From assembly GCF_947487305.1 (NCBI RefSeq), contig NZ_CANKWH010000025.1:1-32107 (forward strand): a stretch of 32,107 nucleotides of DNA. The letters run 5' to 3'. Position 1 is the stretch's first letter. Each line of letters starts with the position of its first letter. Source of the stretch: an uncultured Paracoccus sp. (GTDB lineage Bacteria > Pseudomonadota > Alphaproteobacteria > Rhodobacterales > Rhodobacteraceae). The notes below the pieces were generated by a model. The model saw nothing but the letters and a program-made list of their open reading frames with translations, was not told where the DNA came from and did not search any database. Shown one piece after another: positions 23,836 to 31,420 of this stretch. A program made the position numbers and the translations under genes.

Positions 23836-24503
23836 GCTTCAATCCGGTATCCCGCGCCACGCACGGTCTTTATCAGTTCTGTGGCAAAGGGCTTGTCCAC
23901 TTTGCCGCGCAGGCGCGAAACGTGGCTTTCAACAACATTGGTCTGCGGATCAAAGCTTAGCTCCCACACGGCTTCCAGCAGCATGGTGCGGGTCTGAACC
24001 CGCCCCTTGCGGCGCAGCAAGCATTCCAGAAGCGCGAATTCGCGCGGCAACAGGTCAATCTCGACACCGCCGCGCGTGACCCTGCGCCGGATCAGATCCA
24101 TCCTAAGATCACCCGCTGACAATATGGCCTCGTCGTCACGCATCTGCGGGCGGCGTGCCAGCGCGGCCAGTCGGGCGGACAGTTCGCCAAATGCGAAAGG
24201 CTTGACCAGATAATCGTCGCCACCCGCGTTCAGGCCCTCGATCCGGTCATCGACACCGCCCAGCGCAGTCAGGAACAAAGCGGGCGTCAGGTTTTTTGCG
24301 GCGCGCAAGGTGCGAACCAGTGACAGACCGTCCAGGTCGGGCAGCATACGGTCGACCACCAAGACGTCAAAATCGTTGGTCTGGGCCATCAGCAGGCCCT
24401 CGCGACCGTTGCGGGACAGGTCGACCACATGGCCCTCTTCGCGCAATCCGTTGGCGATATAATCCCCAGTCGTGCGGTCATCCTCGATCACCAGAATGCG
24501 CAT
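23832..24503 (-). CDS. OmpR/PhoB-family response regulator
   Basis: A 223-residue regulator. The receiver domain carries the acidic pocket E7-D8-D9, phosphoacceptor D51 in VLVVDRMLPDLDG and K103 in LVKPFAFGE. The C-terminal winged helix (about 125-223) has LLPREFALLECLLRRKG and VVESHVSRLRGKVD. The receiver resembles the CusR/CopR/QseB group. It is coupled to the kinase by ATGA. The genes around it carry three identical-arm palindromes ATTAC-N6-GTAAT (25249-25264, 25747-25762, 25783-25798), the best candidate binding site. A strong hairpin separates it from the PepSY gene upstream. Confidence 0.92.
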   Translation of the reverse strand: MRILVIEDDRTTGDYIANGLREEGHVVDLSRNGREGLLMAQTNDFDVLVVDRMLPDLDGLSLVRTLRAAKNLTPALFLTALGGVDDRIEGLNAGGDDYLVKPFAFGELSARLAALARRPQMRDDEAILSAGDLRMDLIRRRVTRGGVEIDLLPREFALLECLLRRKGRVQTRTMLLEAVWELSFDPQTNVVESHVSRLRGKVDKPFATELIKTVRGAGYRIEA

Positions 24504-24525
24504 CTGTCCCTCATCTTGCCACTAG

Positions 24526-24549
24526 GCCGGCCCCAGGGCAGGGGCCGGC
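24526..24549 (-). terminator. Hairpin between the PepSY gene and the two-component operon
   Basis: A perfect 9-bp GC stem, GCCGGCCCC (24526-24534) and GGGGCCGGC (24541-24549), with a 6-nt loop lies 23 bp after the PepSY stop and 22 bp before the regulator start, all on the minus strand. It lacks a T-run. It may partly terminate PepSY mRNA while allowing readthrough into the regulator and kinase, giving feedback. Confidence 0.55.
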
Positions 24550-24572
24550 GTTCTGCAGGTGGCCAGGTTGGT

Positions 24573-25157
24573 TTAGCCGGCGTCTTGGCCGTCCTCGTCA
24601 TCTTCGCCGTCGTCGTCCGCCTGCGGCGTCATCTTGCCGTCGGCGGCCATCGCGAATTCTTGCGTCGTGCCGTCGGGATTGGCAAGTTCGACCTCGATCA
24701 TGCCCGCCTGTCCGCTTTCATGCTCGGCACTGATCGACATCACCTTGCCGCCGCCACTCTGCTCGGCCTTGGCAACCAGCTCTGCCAGAGGTGCTCCAAG
24801 CTGCGCGGGGTCAACGATGTCGTCATCATCGGCTTTGGCGACGTCGCCTTCATCCGAGGTCTTGATCACCTTGCCGGTGCTGGCATCAATCTCGACCGAG
24901 ACCTGCTTGCCATTCGCGATGGTATCAACTTCGTAGTAGCCGCTGCCCGTGTTCTCATCGAACTCGGCGGCGACGGCCTTGCCACCGCTGGCGGTTTCGG
25001 CAGCGTTGATCGCGGCGGTGATATCCTGCGAGGCGCCCAGAAATGCCTGGACCTCGGCCTGATCGTTGCCGTTGCCACTTGCGAAAGCGGTGCCACCGGC
25101 CAGGGCGGCGGCGGAAACCGCGCCAGCGGTCAGAAGAGTAACCAGTTTGCGTTTCAT
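24573..25157 (-). CDS. Secreted PepSY-domain protein
   Basis: A 194-residue exported protein. The signal peptide is at about 1-26 (MKRKLVTLLTAGAVSAAALA, then GGTAFA). Two PepSY-type modules follow: about 35-100 (AINAAETASGGKAVAAEF...YEVDTIANGKQVSVEIDA, a typical stretch ending STGKVI) and about 118-178 (ELVAKAEQSGGGKVMSISAE...IEVELANPDGTTQEF). The tail (about 180-194) is very acidic, DDDGEDDEDGQD. PepSY proteins are often targets of neighbouring two-component systems and may act as periplasmic inhibitors or cation binders; no enzymatic role is known from sequence. An ATTAC-N6-GTAAT palindrome lies 92 bp before the start. Confidence 0.85.
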   Translation of the reverse strand: MKRKLVTLLTAGAVSAAALAGGTAFASGNGNDQAEVQAFLGASQDITAAINAAETASGGKAVAAEFDENTGSGYYEVDTIANGKQVSVEIDASTGKVIKTSDEGDVAKADDDDIVDPAQLGAPLAELVAKAEQSGGGKVMSISAEHESGQAGMIEVELANPDGTTQEFAMAADGKMTPQADDDGEDDEDGQDAG

Positions 25158-25248
25158 TGTCGTCTTTCCTTTCGGTTTGTCGGCCGGCGTGATTGCCTTT
25201 CGATGACCTCAAGCTAGGGATGCCGGGTGACTGAAAAATCGCTTGCGG

Positions 25249-25264
25249 ATTACTTGTGCGTAAT
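25249..25264. promoter_or_regulatory. ATTAC-N6-GTAAT palindrome, PepSY promoter region
   Basis: ATTAC-TTGTGC-GTAAT, the first of three copies with identical 5-base arms and 6-base spacer in this block. It lies 92 bp upstream of the PepSY start on the minus strand. It is likely an operator for the nearby OmpR-type regulator; that link is inferred from position and repetition. Confidence 0.65.
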
Positions 25265-25295
25265 GTTCCGCTTGTTGCCGCGATCCAGACAAAGG

Positions 25296-25322
25296 CGCCC
25301 CGCCGAACGGGTCGGCGGGGCG
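25296..25322 (-). terminator. Strong GC hairpin, terminator between the small membrane gene and the PepSY promoter
   Basis: A perfect 11-bp stem, CGCCCCGCCGA (25296-25306) and TCGGCGGGGCG (25312-25322), with a 5-nt loop. On the minus strand it is followed by CCTTTGTCT, a modest T-rich tail. It lies 136 bp after the stop of the small membrane gene (25458-25679) and before the PepSY promoter region. It is the most stable hairpin I see in the window. Confidence 0.7.
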
Positions 25323-25457
25323 AAGTCACTCGGGTGTTTTCAGAAGGAGGCGCTTTAATCCACCGGCAGGTGCTTTCTCAGAAGCCGCCATTCGTGCCAG
25401 ACCAATTTCTTTGCCAGGCGTGCGGGGCCCGGTCTATGGTGCTGCCGAGGAAGCAGA

Positions 25458-25679
25458 TCAGCTGGCTGTGGTCAGTTGAGCATCGACGATACCCATGTCG
25501 CGGGACTTTTTCTCGTCTAGCGGCATCTTTTTCTGCGCACTGACCGCTAGCCTTGCCGCTCCCGCGACAACCAGACCGATCACCAGTGCGGCGACGGCCA
25601 TTACTGTGCCAAGCCCAATCGCGGCGGCACCAGCAGAAACCAGCAGGATCATCGCAAGGGTCGATTTCAGTCGTTTCAT
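25458..25679 (-). CDS. Small membrane protein of unknown function
   Basis: A 73-residue protein. MKRLKSTLAM is followed by a long hydrophobic stretch (about residues 9-45, one or two helices: ILLVSAGAAAIGLG then VMAVAALVIGLVV) and a charged C-terminal tail with KKMPLDEKKSRD. An in-frame upstream ATG (25784) overlaps the palindromes. 25679 is preferred because AAGGAG lies 8 nt before it. I do not recognise the family. It is divergent from the COG4705-type gene, with two ATTAC-N6-GTAAT palindromes between them, so it probably belongs to the same two-component regulon. Its size and composition fit small membrane modulators of sensor kinases or transporters, but this is speculation. Confidence 0.65.
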   Translation of the reverse strand: MKRLKSTLAMILLVSAGAAAIGLGTVMAVAALVIGLVVAGAARLAVSAQKKMPLDEKKSRDMGIVDAQLTTAS

Positions 25680-25746
25680 CTCATGCACTCCTTTTGTTGC
25701 TGATTTCAGAAGTGGGGTATGGGTCCGATACGCTGCTGACCGGAAG

Positions 25747-25798
25747 ATTACATATCCGTAATCGGTGGGATCTCCGTTCCGCATTACGCATCTGTAAT
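25747..25798. promoter_or_regulatory. Tandem ATTAC-N6-GTAAT palindromes between divergent membrane-protein genes
   Basis: Two sites, ATTAC-ATATCC-GTAAT (25747-25762) and ATTAC-GCATCT-GTAAT (25783-25798), have starts 36 bp apart. They lie 68 bp upstream of the small minus-strand gene and 86 bp upstream of the plus-strand COG4705-type gene. Together with the copy at 25249 they define a conserved 16-bp site, probably bound by the adjacent OmpR-family regulator. Confidence 0.7.
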
Positions 25799-25883
25799 CT
25801 GGAGCTCATCCCGCCGTCAGGAACTGGCGCGATCCAGAAAGACGACGAAGCAGGACTTCGCCGTCAATCAATGGATCAATCCC

Positions 25884-26675
25884 ATGTCAGACGCAGATTC
25901 CCTGACCGCACCTGCCTTGAGCAGTGCCTTTAACAAGGTCCCGGAGGTTACGGCCTTCTTCTGGGCCATCAAGATCATGGCAACCACTGTTGGCGAAACC
26001 GGTGCGGATTTCCTGATCTTCAACATGAAGCTGGGACTTCCTCTGACATCGTTGCTGATGTCGCTGGTGCTTGCCGCGATTCTCGCCGCCCAGCTCCGAA
26101 CCGACCGCTATCAGCCTTGGGTCTATTGGCCGACCGTGACGATGATTTCGGTCGTGGGCACGCTGATCACGGATAGCCTCGTAGACACCTATGGCGTTCC
26201 GCTAGAGTTGACCACGGCCGTTTTCTCGATCCTGCTGATCGCGACCTTCGCGATCTGGTATGGACGTGAACGGACGCTGTCCATTCACTCGATCGACACA
26301 CCGGCCCGTGAGGGGTTTTATTGGCTGGCCATCCTCTTCACCTTTGCCCTTGGCACGGCGGCTGGTGATCTGATGGCCGAACGGATCGGCCTTGGCTATC
26401 TGCCTTCGACCTTGCTCTTCGCCGTCGGTATCGGCGCGATTTTTGCCCTCTGGCGCGCTGGCCACCTAGGGGCAGTCACCGCCTTCTGGATCGCCTATGT
26501 CCTGACCCGGCCGCTTGGCGCATCCTTCGGTGACTTCCTGTCGCAGCCCGTTGCGAATGGCGGCCTGGGTCTGGGCACCACGATTACCAGCCTCGTCTTT
26601 CTGTCGGTGATCCTGGCGCTGGTCGGCTATTTGGGTCTGAGCAAGGTTGATCTCGAAAAATCCCGACGCGCGTGA
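25884..26675 (+). CDS. COG4705-type multi-spanning membrane protein
   Basis: A 263-residue integral membrane protein with about eight helices. It contains the paired repeat of the family, VPEVTAFFWAIKIMATTVGE with TGADF in the first half and LGTAAGDLMAERIGLGY then RPLGASFGDFLSQ in the second. The repeated T(T/A)xGE/D motifs bear acidic residues inside the membrane. I recognise it as the uncharacterised COG4705 membrane-protein group, often found near PepSY proteins and two-component systems. The start at 25884 is in frame with the full first helix. Two palindromic sites lie upstream. A transport role (possibly cation) is plausible from the intramembrane acidic residues but unproven. Confidence 0.8.
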   Translation: MSDADSLTAPALSSAFNKVPEVTAFFWAIKIMATTVGETGADFLIFNMKLGLPLTSLLMSLVLAAILAAQLRTDRYQPWVYWPTVTMISVVGTLITDSLVDTYGVPLELTTAVFSILLIATFAIWYGRERTLSIHSIDTPAREGFYWLAILFTFALGTAAGDLMAERIGLGYLPSTLLFAVGIGAIFALWRAGHLGAVTAFWIAYVLTRPLGASFGDFLSQPVANGGLGLGTTITSLVFLSVILALVGYLGLSKVDLEKSRRA

Positions 26676-26685
26676 CGCTCGAAGG

Positions 26686-26706
26686 CCTCGGCGCCACGCG
26701 CCGGGG
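26686..26706 (+). terminator. Hairpin terminator after the COG4705-type gene
   Basis: CCTCGGCGC (26686-26694) pairs with GCGCCGGGG (26698-26706) over 9 bp including one G-T pair, with a 3-nt loop. It starts 10 bp after the stop codon. An alternative GGGG/CCCC stem follows immediately. No T-run. It probably separates this gene from the convergent arsJ. Confidence 0.5.
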
Positions 26707-26851
26707 CAGCGCCCCCAGGAAGCCTCGTCAATTGGGGACAAAGCCCTAAGCTCGGGGGTCGGGTCGATTTGCCGAAGGAGGGATCGAAATCACCGCTGGC
26801 AGCGGACCCCGCGTTGCGTGCTGTATCGTCCGTGGCTCTTCCACTTTGCCA

Positions 26852-28099
26852 TCAAATGTCCCCAAGCCGCCTTGCCGCCCACCAGCTTGCCAGCGCCATG
26901 ATCCCGGCCGTGGTGAGGCACAGCGGCAGCCCGCCCGCCTGATAGCTGAGACCCGACAGCAGCGTCCCGATCAGCCGACCGGCGGCATTGGCCATGTAAT
27001 AGAAGCCGACATCACGGGTGATCCGGCTGGCGTCGCCAAAGGCGAGGATGAGGTAGGAATGAACCGAGGAATTCACCGCGAAGACAAAACCGAAGAGCAG
27101 CAGCCCCGCGACCAGCAGCACCGTCAGCCAGGGCGCCGGCCCGCCTGCGATCAGCGCGGCCAGTGCCAGCGCGAAGGGGATCGGGACCAGAAGTCCGGCC
27201 CAGAGGATCGCCTTGCGCACCACCACGGCTTCGGGCTGCGCCTTGCCGCCCAGAATGCGCGGGGCGAAGGCCTGCACCGCGCCATAGGCGATGATCCACA
27301 GCGCCATGAAGCCGCCGACCAGGAAGAAGGCCTCGCGACGGCCATCTGGGGTGCCGTCTGACAGGACCGATTGGAAATAGACCGGGATGCCGACGACGAA
27401 CCACACATCGCGCGCGCCAAAGAGGAACATCCGGGCGAGGCTCAGCCGGTTGACGCGCGGATCGCGCGACCGCCAGCCGCCCCAGCTTTCCGCCGATTTC
27501 ATTCGCCCCGGAAGGCCCTTGGGCAGGAACAGGATGACCGCCAGCAGGATCGCCGCCATCACCGCCGCCATTCCCCAGACTGCCGCCTGAAACCCCGCCA
27601 GCCCCAGCAGCGCCGCACCCAGAAAGAAGCCCAAGCCCTTGACCGCGTTCTTCGACCCGGTCAGCGCGGCGACCCATCGAAACAGCCCGCCATCCTCGGA
27701 GGGTGCCAGCAGCTTCACGGCGGATTTCGAGGACATCTTGGCCAGATCCTTGGCCACACCCGACACACCCTGCACCGCCATGACAAACCCGACCGAGGCC
27801 GCGATGGACCAGCCCGGATCAAGCTGCCCGAGCGCCAGCAAGGTGCCGATCTGCAAGGCGAGGCCTCCGTAAAGCGTCGCCGCCAGCCCGAACCGTGCCG
27901 CCAGCCAGCCCGCTGCAAGATTGGTCACGATGCCCGCGACCTCATAGAGCAGAAACAGCCAGGCCAGTTGCACCGGCGAAAAGCCCAGGGCATTGAAATG
28001 CAGCAGCACCAGCATCCGTAGCGCGCCATCGGACAGCATGAAGGCCCAATAGGCGGCGGTGACGGCGCCGTAGGCGCGCAGCGGACTCGCGGCGGTCAC
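26852..28099 (-). CDS. arsJ: ArsJ, organoarsenical (1-arseno-3-phosphoglycerate) efflux MFS transporter
   Basis: A 415-residue MFS-like transporter with about 11-12 helices. The segments LYEVAGIVTNLAAGWLAARF, GVAKDLAKMSSKSAVKL and FLFGARDVWFVVGIPVYF are typical of ArsJ. Start GTG at 28099 overlaps the GAPDH stop (GTGA); this is preferred over extending upstream into the GAPDH gene. ArsJ exports the unstable 1-arseno-3-phosphoglycerate made by its partner GAPDH, which then falls apart outside to arsenate. The strict gapdh-arsJ coupling here is the diagnostic context. It is the last gene of the arsRC-gapdh-arsJ operon. Confidence 0.93.
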   Translation of the reverse strand: MTAASPLRAYGAVTAAYWAFMLSDGALRMLVLLHFNALGFSPVQLAWLFLLYEVAGIVTNLAAGWLAARFGLAATLYGGLALQIGTLLALGQLDPGWSIAASVGFVMAVQGVSGVAKDLAKMSSKSAVKLLAPSEDGGLFRWVAALTGSKNAVKGLGFFLGAALLGLAGFQAAVWGMAAVMAAILLAVILFLPKGLPGRMKSAESWGGWRSRDPRVNRLSLARMFLFGARDVWFVVGIPVYFQSVLSDGTPDGRREAFFLVGGFMALWIIAYGAVQAFAPRILGGKAQPEAVVVRKAILWAGLLVPIPFALALAALIAGGPAPWLTVLLVAGLLLFGFVFAVNSSVHSYLILAFGDASRITRDVGFYYMANAAGRLIGTLLSGLSYQAGGLPLCLTTAGIMALASWWAARRLGDI

Positions 28100-29103
28100 A
28101 TTGCCCCCGCGACCATGCGGGCGATATCGGCCAGACGGCAGGCATAACCCCATTCATTGTCATACCAGGCATAGATTTTGACCTGCGTACCGTTCACCAC
28201 CATGGTCGATTGCGCATCGATGATCGACGAGCGCGGGTCATTGATGAAATCGGACGAGACCAGCGCGCGGGCCTCATATCCCAGAATGCCCTTCAGCGGG
28301 CCCTCGGCCGCGGCTTGGAACAGCGCGTTCACCTCCTCGACGGTCGTCTCGCGCTCGACCTCGAAGACGCAATCGGTCAGCGAGGCGTTCAGCAGCGGCA
28401 CCCGCACCGCATGGCCGTTCAGCCGGCCCTTGAGTTCGGGATAGATCAGCGTTATCGCCGTGGCCGATCCGGTGGTCGTCGGGATCAGGTTCATCAACGC
28501 CGAGCGCGCCCGGCGCATGTCCTTGGCCGGGCGATCCACGATGGTCTGCGTATTCGTCACATCATGGATCGTGGTGATCGAGCCGTGACGGATGCCGATA
28601 TTTTCATGGATCACCTTCACCACCGGTGCGAGGCAATTGGTGGTGCAGGACGCTGCCGTCACCAGCCGCTGCGAGCCGTCATAGAGGTGGTGGTTCACCC
28701 CATAGACGAGATTCAGCGCCCCTCCATCCTTGACCGGCGCGCTGACCACGACCTTCTGCACCCCGGCGGCGTAATAGGGGGCAACCTTGGCACCGGTCTT
28801 GAAAACCCCGGTGCAGTCGATGACCAGATCGACGCCCAGTTCGGCCAGGGGCAGCGCCTCGATGGTCTTTTCATGGGTCAGGCGGATGGTTTTCCCGTCC
28901 AGCACCAACGCGCCCTCCGCCGCTGCGACGCGGGTGCGCCAGCGGCCATGAACGCTGTCGAACTCCATCAGCAGGGCGTGCTGTTCAGCATCACCCACGG
29001 TGTCGTTCAGCAGCACGATCTCGCCGCCCGCGCCCGTGTCGATCAGGTCGCGCAGGACCAGTTTTCCGATGCGGCCAAGGCCGTTCAGCGCAATCCGGGG
29101 CAT
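28096..29103 (-). CDS. ArsJ-associated glyceraldehyde-3-phosphate dehydrogenase
   Basis: A 335-residue GAPDH. The NAD-binding start is MPRIALNGLGRIGKLVLR (GLGRIG loop 8-13). The catalytic C153 is in ASCTTNCLAP, the HGSITTIHDVTNTQTIVD block follows, and the C-terminus is WYDNEWGYACRLADIARMV. In arsenic operons this paralogue uses arsenate in place of phosphate to form 1-arseno-3-phosphoglycerate, the ArsJ substrate. It differs from housekeeping GAPDH in being locked between the arsR-arsC fusion (3-bp gap) and arsJ (4-bp overlap). No glycolytic neighbours are present. Confidence 0.93.
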   Translation of the reverse strand: MPRIALNGLGRIGKLVLRDLIDTGAGGEIVLLNDTVGDAEQHALLMEFDSVHGRWRTRVAAAEGALVLDGKTIRLTHEKTIEALPLAELGVDLVIDCTGVFKTGAKVAPYYAAGVQKVVVSAPVKDGGALNLVYGVNHHLYDGSQRLVTAASCTTNCLAPVVKVIHENIGIRHGSITTIHDVTNTQTIVDRPAKDMRRARSALMNLIPTTTGSATAITLIYPELKGRLNGHAVRVPLLNASLTDCVFEVERETTVEEVNALFQAAAEGPLKGILGYEARALVSSDFINDPRSSIIDAQSTMVVNGTQVKIYAWYDNEWGYACRLADIARMVAGAM

Positions 29104-29106
29104 GGG

Positions 29107-29949
29107 TCAGTTTTCCAGAAAGGCGTCGCTGCCGATGGCGTCGACGCGGTTTTGCAGGGACAGCCGGTCAAGGCTGGCGAAGGGCAATGCGGCAAAGGCC
29201 TCGATCCGGCGGCGCAGCGCGCCATAGGTCTGGGCAAAGACCAGCGCCTTTTCGGCATCGGTCCCCTGCGCCTTGACCGGATCGGGCAGGCCCCAATGGC
29301 CGGTGATCGGCTGGCCGGGCCAGGGGGGACATTCCTCGGCTGCCGAGGTGTCGCAGACGGTAAAGACGAAATCCATCACCGGCGCGCCGGGCTGCTGGAA
29401 TTCCCCGATATGCTTGGATCGCATCGTGGCGGTGTCATGGCCGTTCCGCTCCAGCACCGCCAGCGCGAAGGGGTTCAACTGGCTGCCCGCGCGCGTCCCG
29501 GCGGAATGGGCGATGAACCGGTCCTTGCCCAGATCGCGCAGCAGCGCCTCGGCAAAGATCGAGCGGGCCGAGTTGCCCGAGCAGATGAACAGCACGTTCC
29601 AGATCTTGTCACTCATCGCGGGTGTCTCCCTTGAGGGCCTGGACAGCGAGGTCAGCAGGTCCGGCCGCGCCCGCCCGACATCCAGCGCCAGATAGCCGAT
29701 CAGCGCCTCGGTCAGGTCAAGGTTGACGGAATAGAACAGCGACCGCCCCTGCCGCGCGACCCGGATCAGCCCGGCAGCGGTCAGGTCCGACAGGTGATGC
29801 GACAGCGTGTTGGGCTTCAGGCGCAGCGCCTCGGCCATCTCGGTCGGCCGCACGCCCTGCGGGGCAAAGCGCATGAGCAGCCGGAAGACGGCAAGGCGGT
29901 CCGTGTGGCCGAGGGTGGCGAAGGTATAGGCGGCAAGGTTGTTTTCCAT
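29107..29949 (-). CDS. ArsR-ArsC fusion: HTH regulator joined to LMW-phosphatase-type arsenate reductase
   Basis: A 280-residue two-domain protein. Residues 1-100 form an ArsR-type winged HTH (PTEMAEALRLKPNTLSHHLS, wing RQGRSLFYSVN). Residues 115-260 form a thioredoxin-coupled arsenate reductase: P-loop C123-S-G-N-S-A-R129, then C199 and C207 in VFTVCDTSAAEECPPW as the relay pair, and D223 in GLPDP. The HTH part has no cysteine at all, so the usual ArsR metal sites are missing. GGGAG lies 9 nt before an internal in-frame ATG at 29616 (MSDKIWNVLF), which could give a free ArsC. A palindrome (29951-29968) touches the start. First gene of the arsenate operon. Confidence 0.92.
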   Translation of the reverse strand: MENNLAAYTFATLGHTDRLAVFRLLMRFAPQGVRPTEMAEALRLKPNTLSHHLSDLTAAGLIRVARQGRSLFYSVNLDLTEALIGYLALDVGRARPDLLTSLSRPSRETPAMSDKIWNVLFICSGNSARSIFAEALLRDLGKDRFIAHSAGTRAGSQLNPFALAVLERNGHDTATMRSKHIGEFQQPGAPVMDFVFTVCDTSAAEECPPWPGQPITGHWGLPDPVKAQGTDAEKALVFAQTYGALRRRIEAFAALPFASLDRLSLQNRVDAIGSDAFLEN

Positions 29950-29950
29950 G

Positions 29951-29968
29951 TTTCCGGAATATCGGAAA
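29951..29968. promoter_or_regulatory. Palindrome at the start of the arsR-arsC fusion operon
   Basis: TTTCCG-GAATAT-CGGAAA, 6-bp perfect arms with a 6-bp spacer, begins 2 bp upstream of the fusion gene's ATG. A further ATATCCGG follows at 29968-29975, extending a CCGGAATAT...ATATCCGG symmetry. It is a likely autoregulatory site for the HTH domain. Because it abuts the start codon it could block transcription elongation or initiation. Confidence 0.55.
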
Positions 29969-30073
29969 TATCCGGCGAGTCCAGTGAAGGTTTCATGACA
30001 GCACCCGTCTCAGGTCGCGGCGGACTGGTTCACTCGCTTCATCAGCCGGGCGTCGATCTGCGCGATGGGTCGC

Positions 30074-31093
30074 TCATGCCGGAAACCTTTCGCGAGTGCG
30101 GTTGGCCAAGGCGACCAACGACAGCATCACCGGCACCTCGACCAGCACGCCGACGACCGTGGCCAAGGCCGCGCCAGAGTTCAGGCCGAAGAGGCCGATG
30201 GCCACCGCCACCGCCAGTTCGAAGAAATTCGACGTGCCGATCAGGGCGCAGGGCGCCGCCACCCGGTGCGGCAGCTTCCACGCCCAGGCCCAGGCATAGC
30301 CCAAGGCGAAAATGCCATAGGACTGGATGATGATCGGTACGGCGATCAGCGCGATCAGCAGCGGCTGCGCGAGGATCACCTGTCCCTGGAAGCCGAACAG
30401 CAGCACCACGGTCAGCAGCAGGCCGACGATTGAGGCGGGTTTGATCCGTGCGGTAAACTCTGAAACGACGGTCTTACCTCCCTTGGCCAGCAGCGCCCGA
30501 CGGGTCAGCGCGCCGGCGATCAGCGGCAGCACGATATAGAGGACCACCGACAGGATCAGCGTCTGCCACGGTACGGAAATCTCGGTCACGCCCAGCAGGA
30601 CGGCGACAATGGGCGCAAAAGCCACCACCATGATCAGGTCGTTCACCGAGACCTGGACCAACGTGTAATTCGGGTCGCCCCTGGTCATCTGCGACCAGAC
30701 AAAGACCATCGCCGTGCAGGGCGCCGCGCCCAAGAGGATCAGGCCGGCGATATATTCCGGCGCCTTGGCCGGGTCGATCAGCCCGGCAAAGACATGATTG
30801 AAGAACAGCACGCCAAGCGCCGCCATGGTGAAGGGCTTGATCAGCCAGTTGACCACCAGCGTGATGACCAGCCCCCTTGGCCGCTTCCCGACATCCTTGA
30901 GCGAGCCGAAGTCGATGGCGATCATCATCGGATAGACCATCGCCCAGATCAGCATCGCAACCACAAGGTTGACCGAGGCATATTCCAGTCCGGCGAGTGC
31001 CGCGAACAGGCCGGGCATCAGATTGCCGAGAACCAAACCGGCAAGGATGCACAGCGCAACCCAGAGGGTCAGCCAACGTTCGAAGATGGTCAT
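30074..31093 (-). CDS. acr3: ACR3-family arsenite efflux permease
   Basis: A 339-residue permease with ten predicted helices. The essential cysteine is C126 in LLGAAPCTAMVFVWSQMTRG, followed by the DPNYTLVQVSVNDLIM block. The conserved Glu is in VGVLVEVPVMLSLV near the C-terminus. It expels As(III) using the membrane potential or proton gradient. The ATG at 31093 overlaps the arsR stop by 4 bp (ATGA), and the protein then begins MTIFERWLTLWVALC as in relatives; the longer open frame upstream runs through arsR. It also serves the ArsC domain encoded 124 bp downstream, which generates As(III). Confidence 0.94.
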   Translation of the reverse strand: MTIFERWLTLWVALCILAGLVLGNLMPGLFAALAGLEYASVNLVVAMLIWAMVYPMMIAIDFGSLKDVGKRPRGLVITLVVNWLIKPFTMAALGVLFFNHVFAGLIDPAKAPEYIAGLILLGAAPCTAMVFVWSQMTRGDPNYTLVQVSVNDLIMVVAFAPIVAVLLGVTEISVPWQTLILSVVLYIVLPLIAGALTRRALLAKGGKTVVSEFTARIKPASIVGLLLTVVLLFGFQGQVILAQPLLIALIAVPIIIQSYGIFALGYAWAWAWKLPHRVAAPCALIGTSNFFELAVAVAIGLFGLNSGAALATVVGVLVEVPVMLSLVALANRTRERFPA

Positions 31094-31410
31094 GCGACGT
31101 CCCCCGCAACAGGGCAGCAATCCCGGCCTTCTGGGGCTGTCTGGATACTGGTGACAAAATCGGACAGCGGGCCAAGCGCGGCGGGGGAGAGCCAATAGCA
31201 GGTGCGCGGCCCGTCGATCTCGCCAGCGATGATCCCGGCAGCTTTCAGGATCCGCAGATGTTCGGACACGGTGGATTGCGCCAGACCGACCGCCTCGACG
31301 ATCTCGCCGCCGATGCAGCCGGGCGTTGCCAGCAGCAGCCGCAGGATGCGCAGCCGCGCCGGATGGGCCAGCGCCTTGGCCAGTTCGGCAAGGTGGTCAT
31401 CGTCGATCAT
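31090..31410 (-). CDS. arsR: ArsR-family arsenite-responsive repressor
   Basis: A 106-residue winged-helix repressor. The HTH is at about 34-60 (GEIVEAVGLAQSTVSEHLRI), preceded by LAHPARLRILRLL. Four cysteines are present: C32 in GCIGG before the recognition helices, C71 in RTCYWL, and C98-C99 near the C-terminus (EGRDCCPV). A terminal Cys pair is a feature of the Acidithiobacillus-type ArsR sensors rather than the E. coli ELCVCDL type. It is translationally coupled to acr3. An inverted repeat with perfect 11-bp arms lies 11 bp upstream of the start, consistent with autorepression. This ArsR may also act on the neighbouring fusion operon. Confidence 0.92.
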   Translation of the reverse strand: MIDDDHLAELAKALAHPARLRILRLLLATPGCIGGEIVEAVGLAQSTVSEHLRILKAAGIIAGEIDGPRTCYWLSPAALGPLSDFVTSIQTAPEGRDCCPVAGDVA

Positions 31411-31420
31411 GGAGGCCTCG

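Noticed and set aside
25355..25460. Minus-strand frame ending LAKKLVWHEWRLLRKHLPVD, just before the strong hairpin
   Set aside because: It looks protein-like and is followed by a terminator, but no acceptable start codon or ribosome site exists after the preceding in-frame stop. It may be a relic of a truncated gene.
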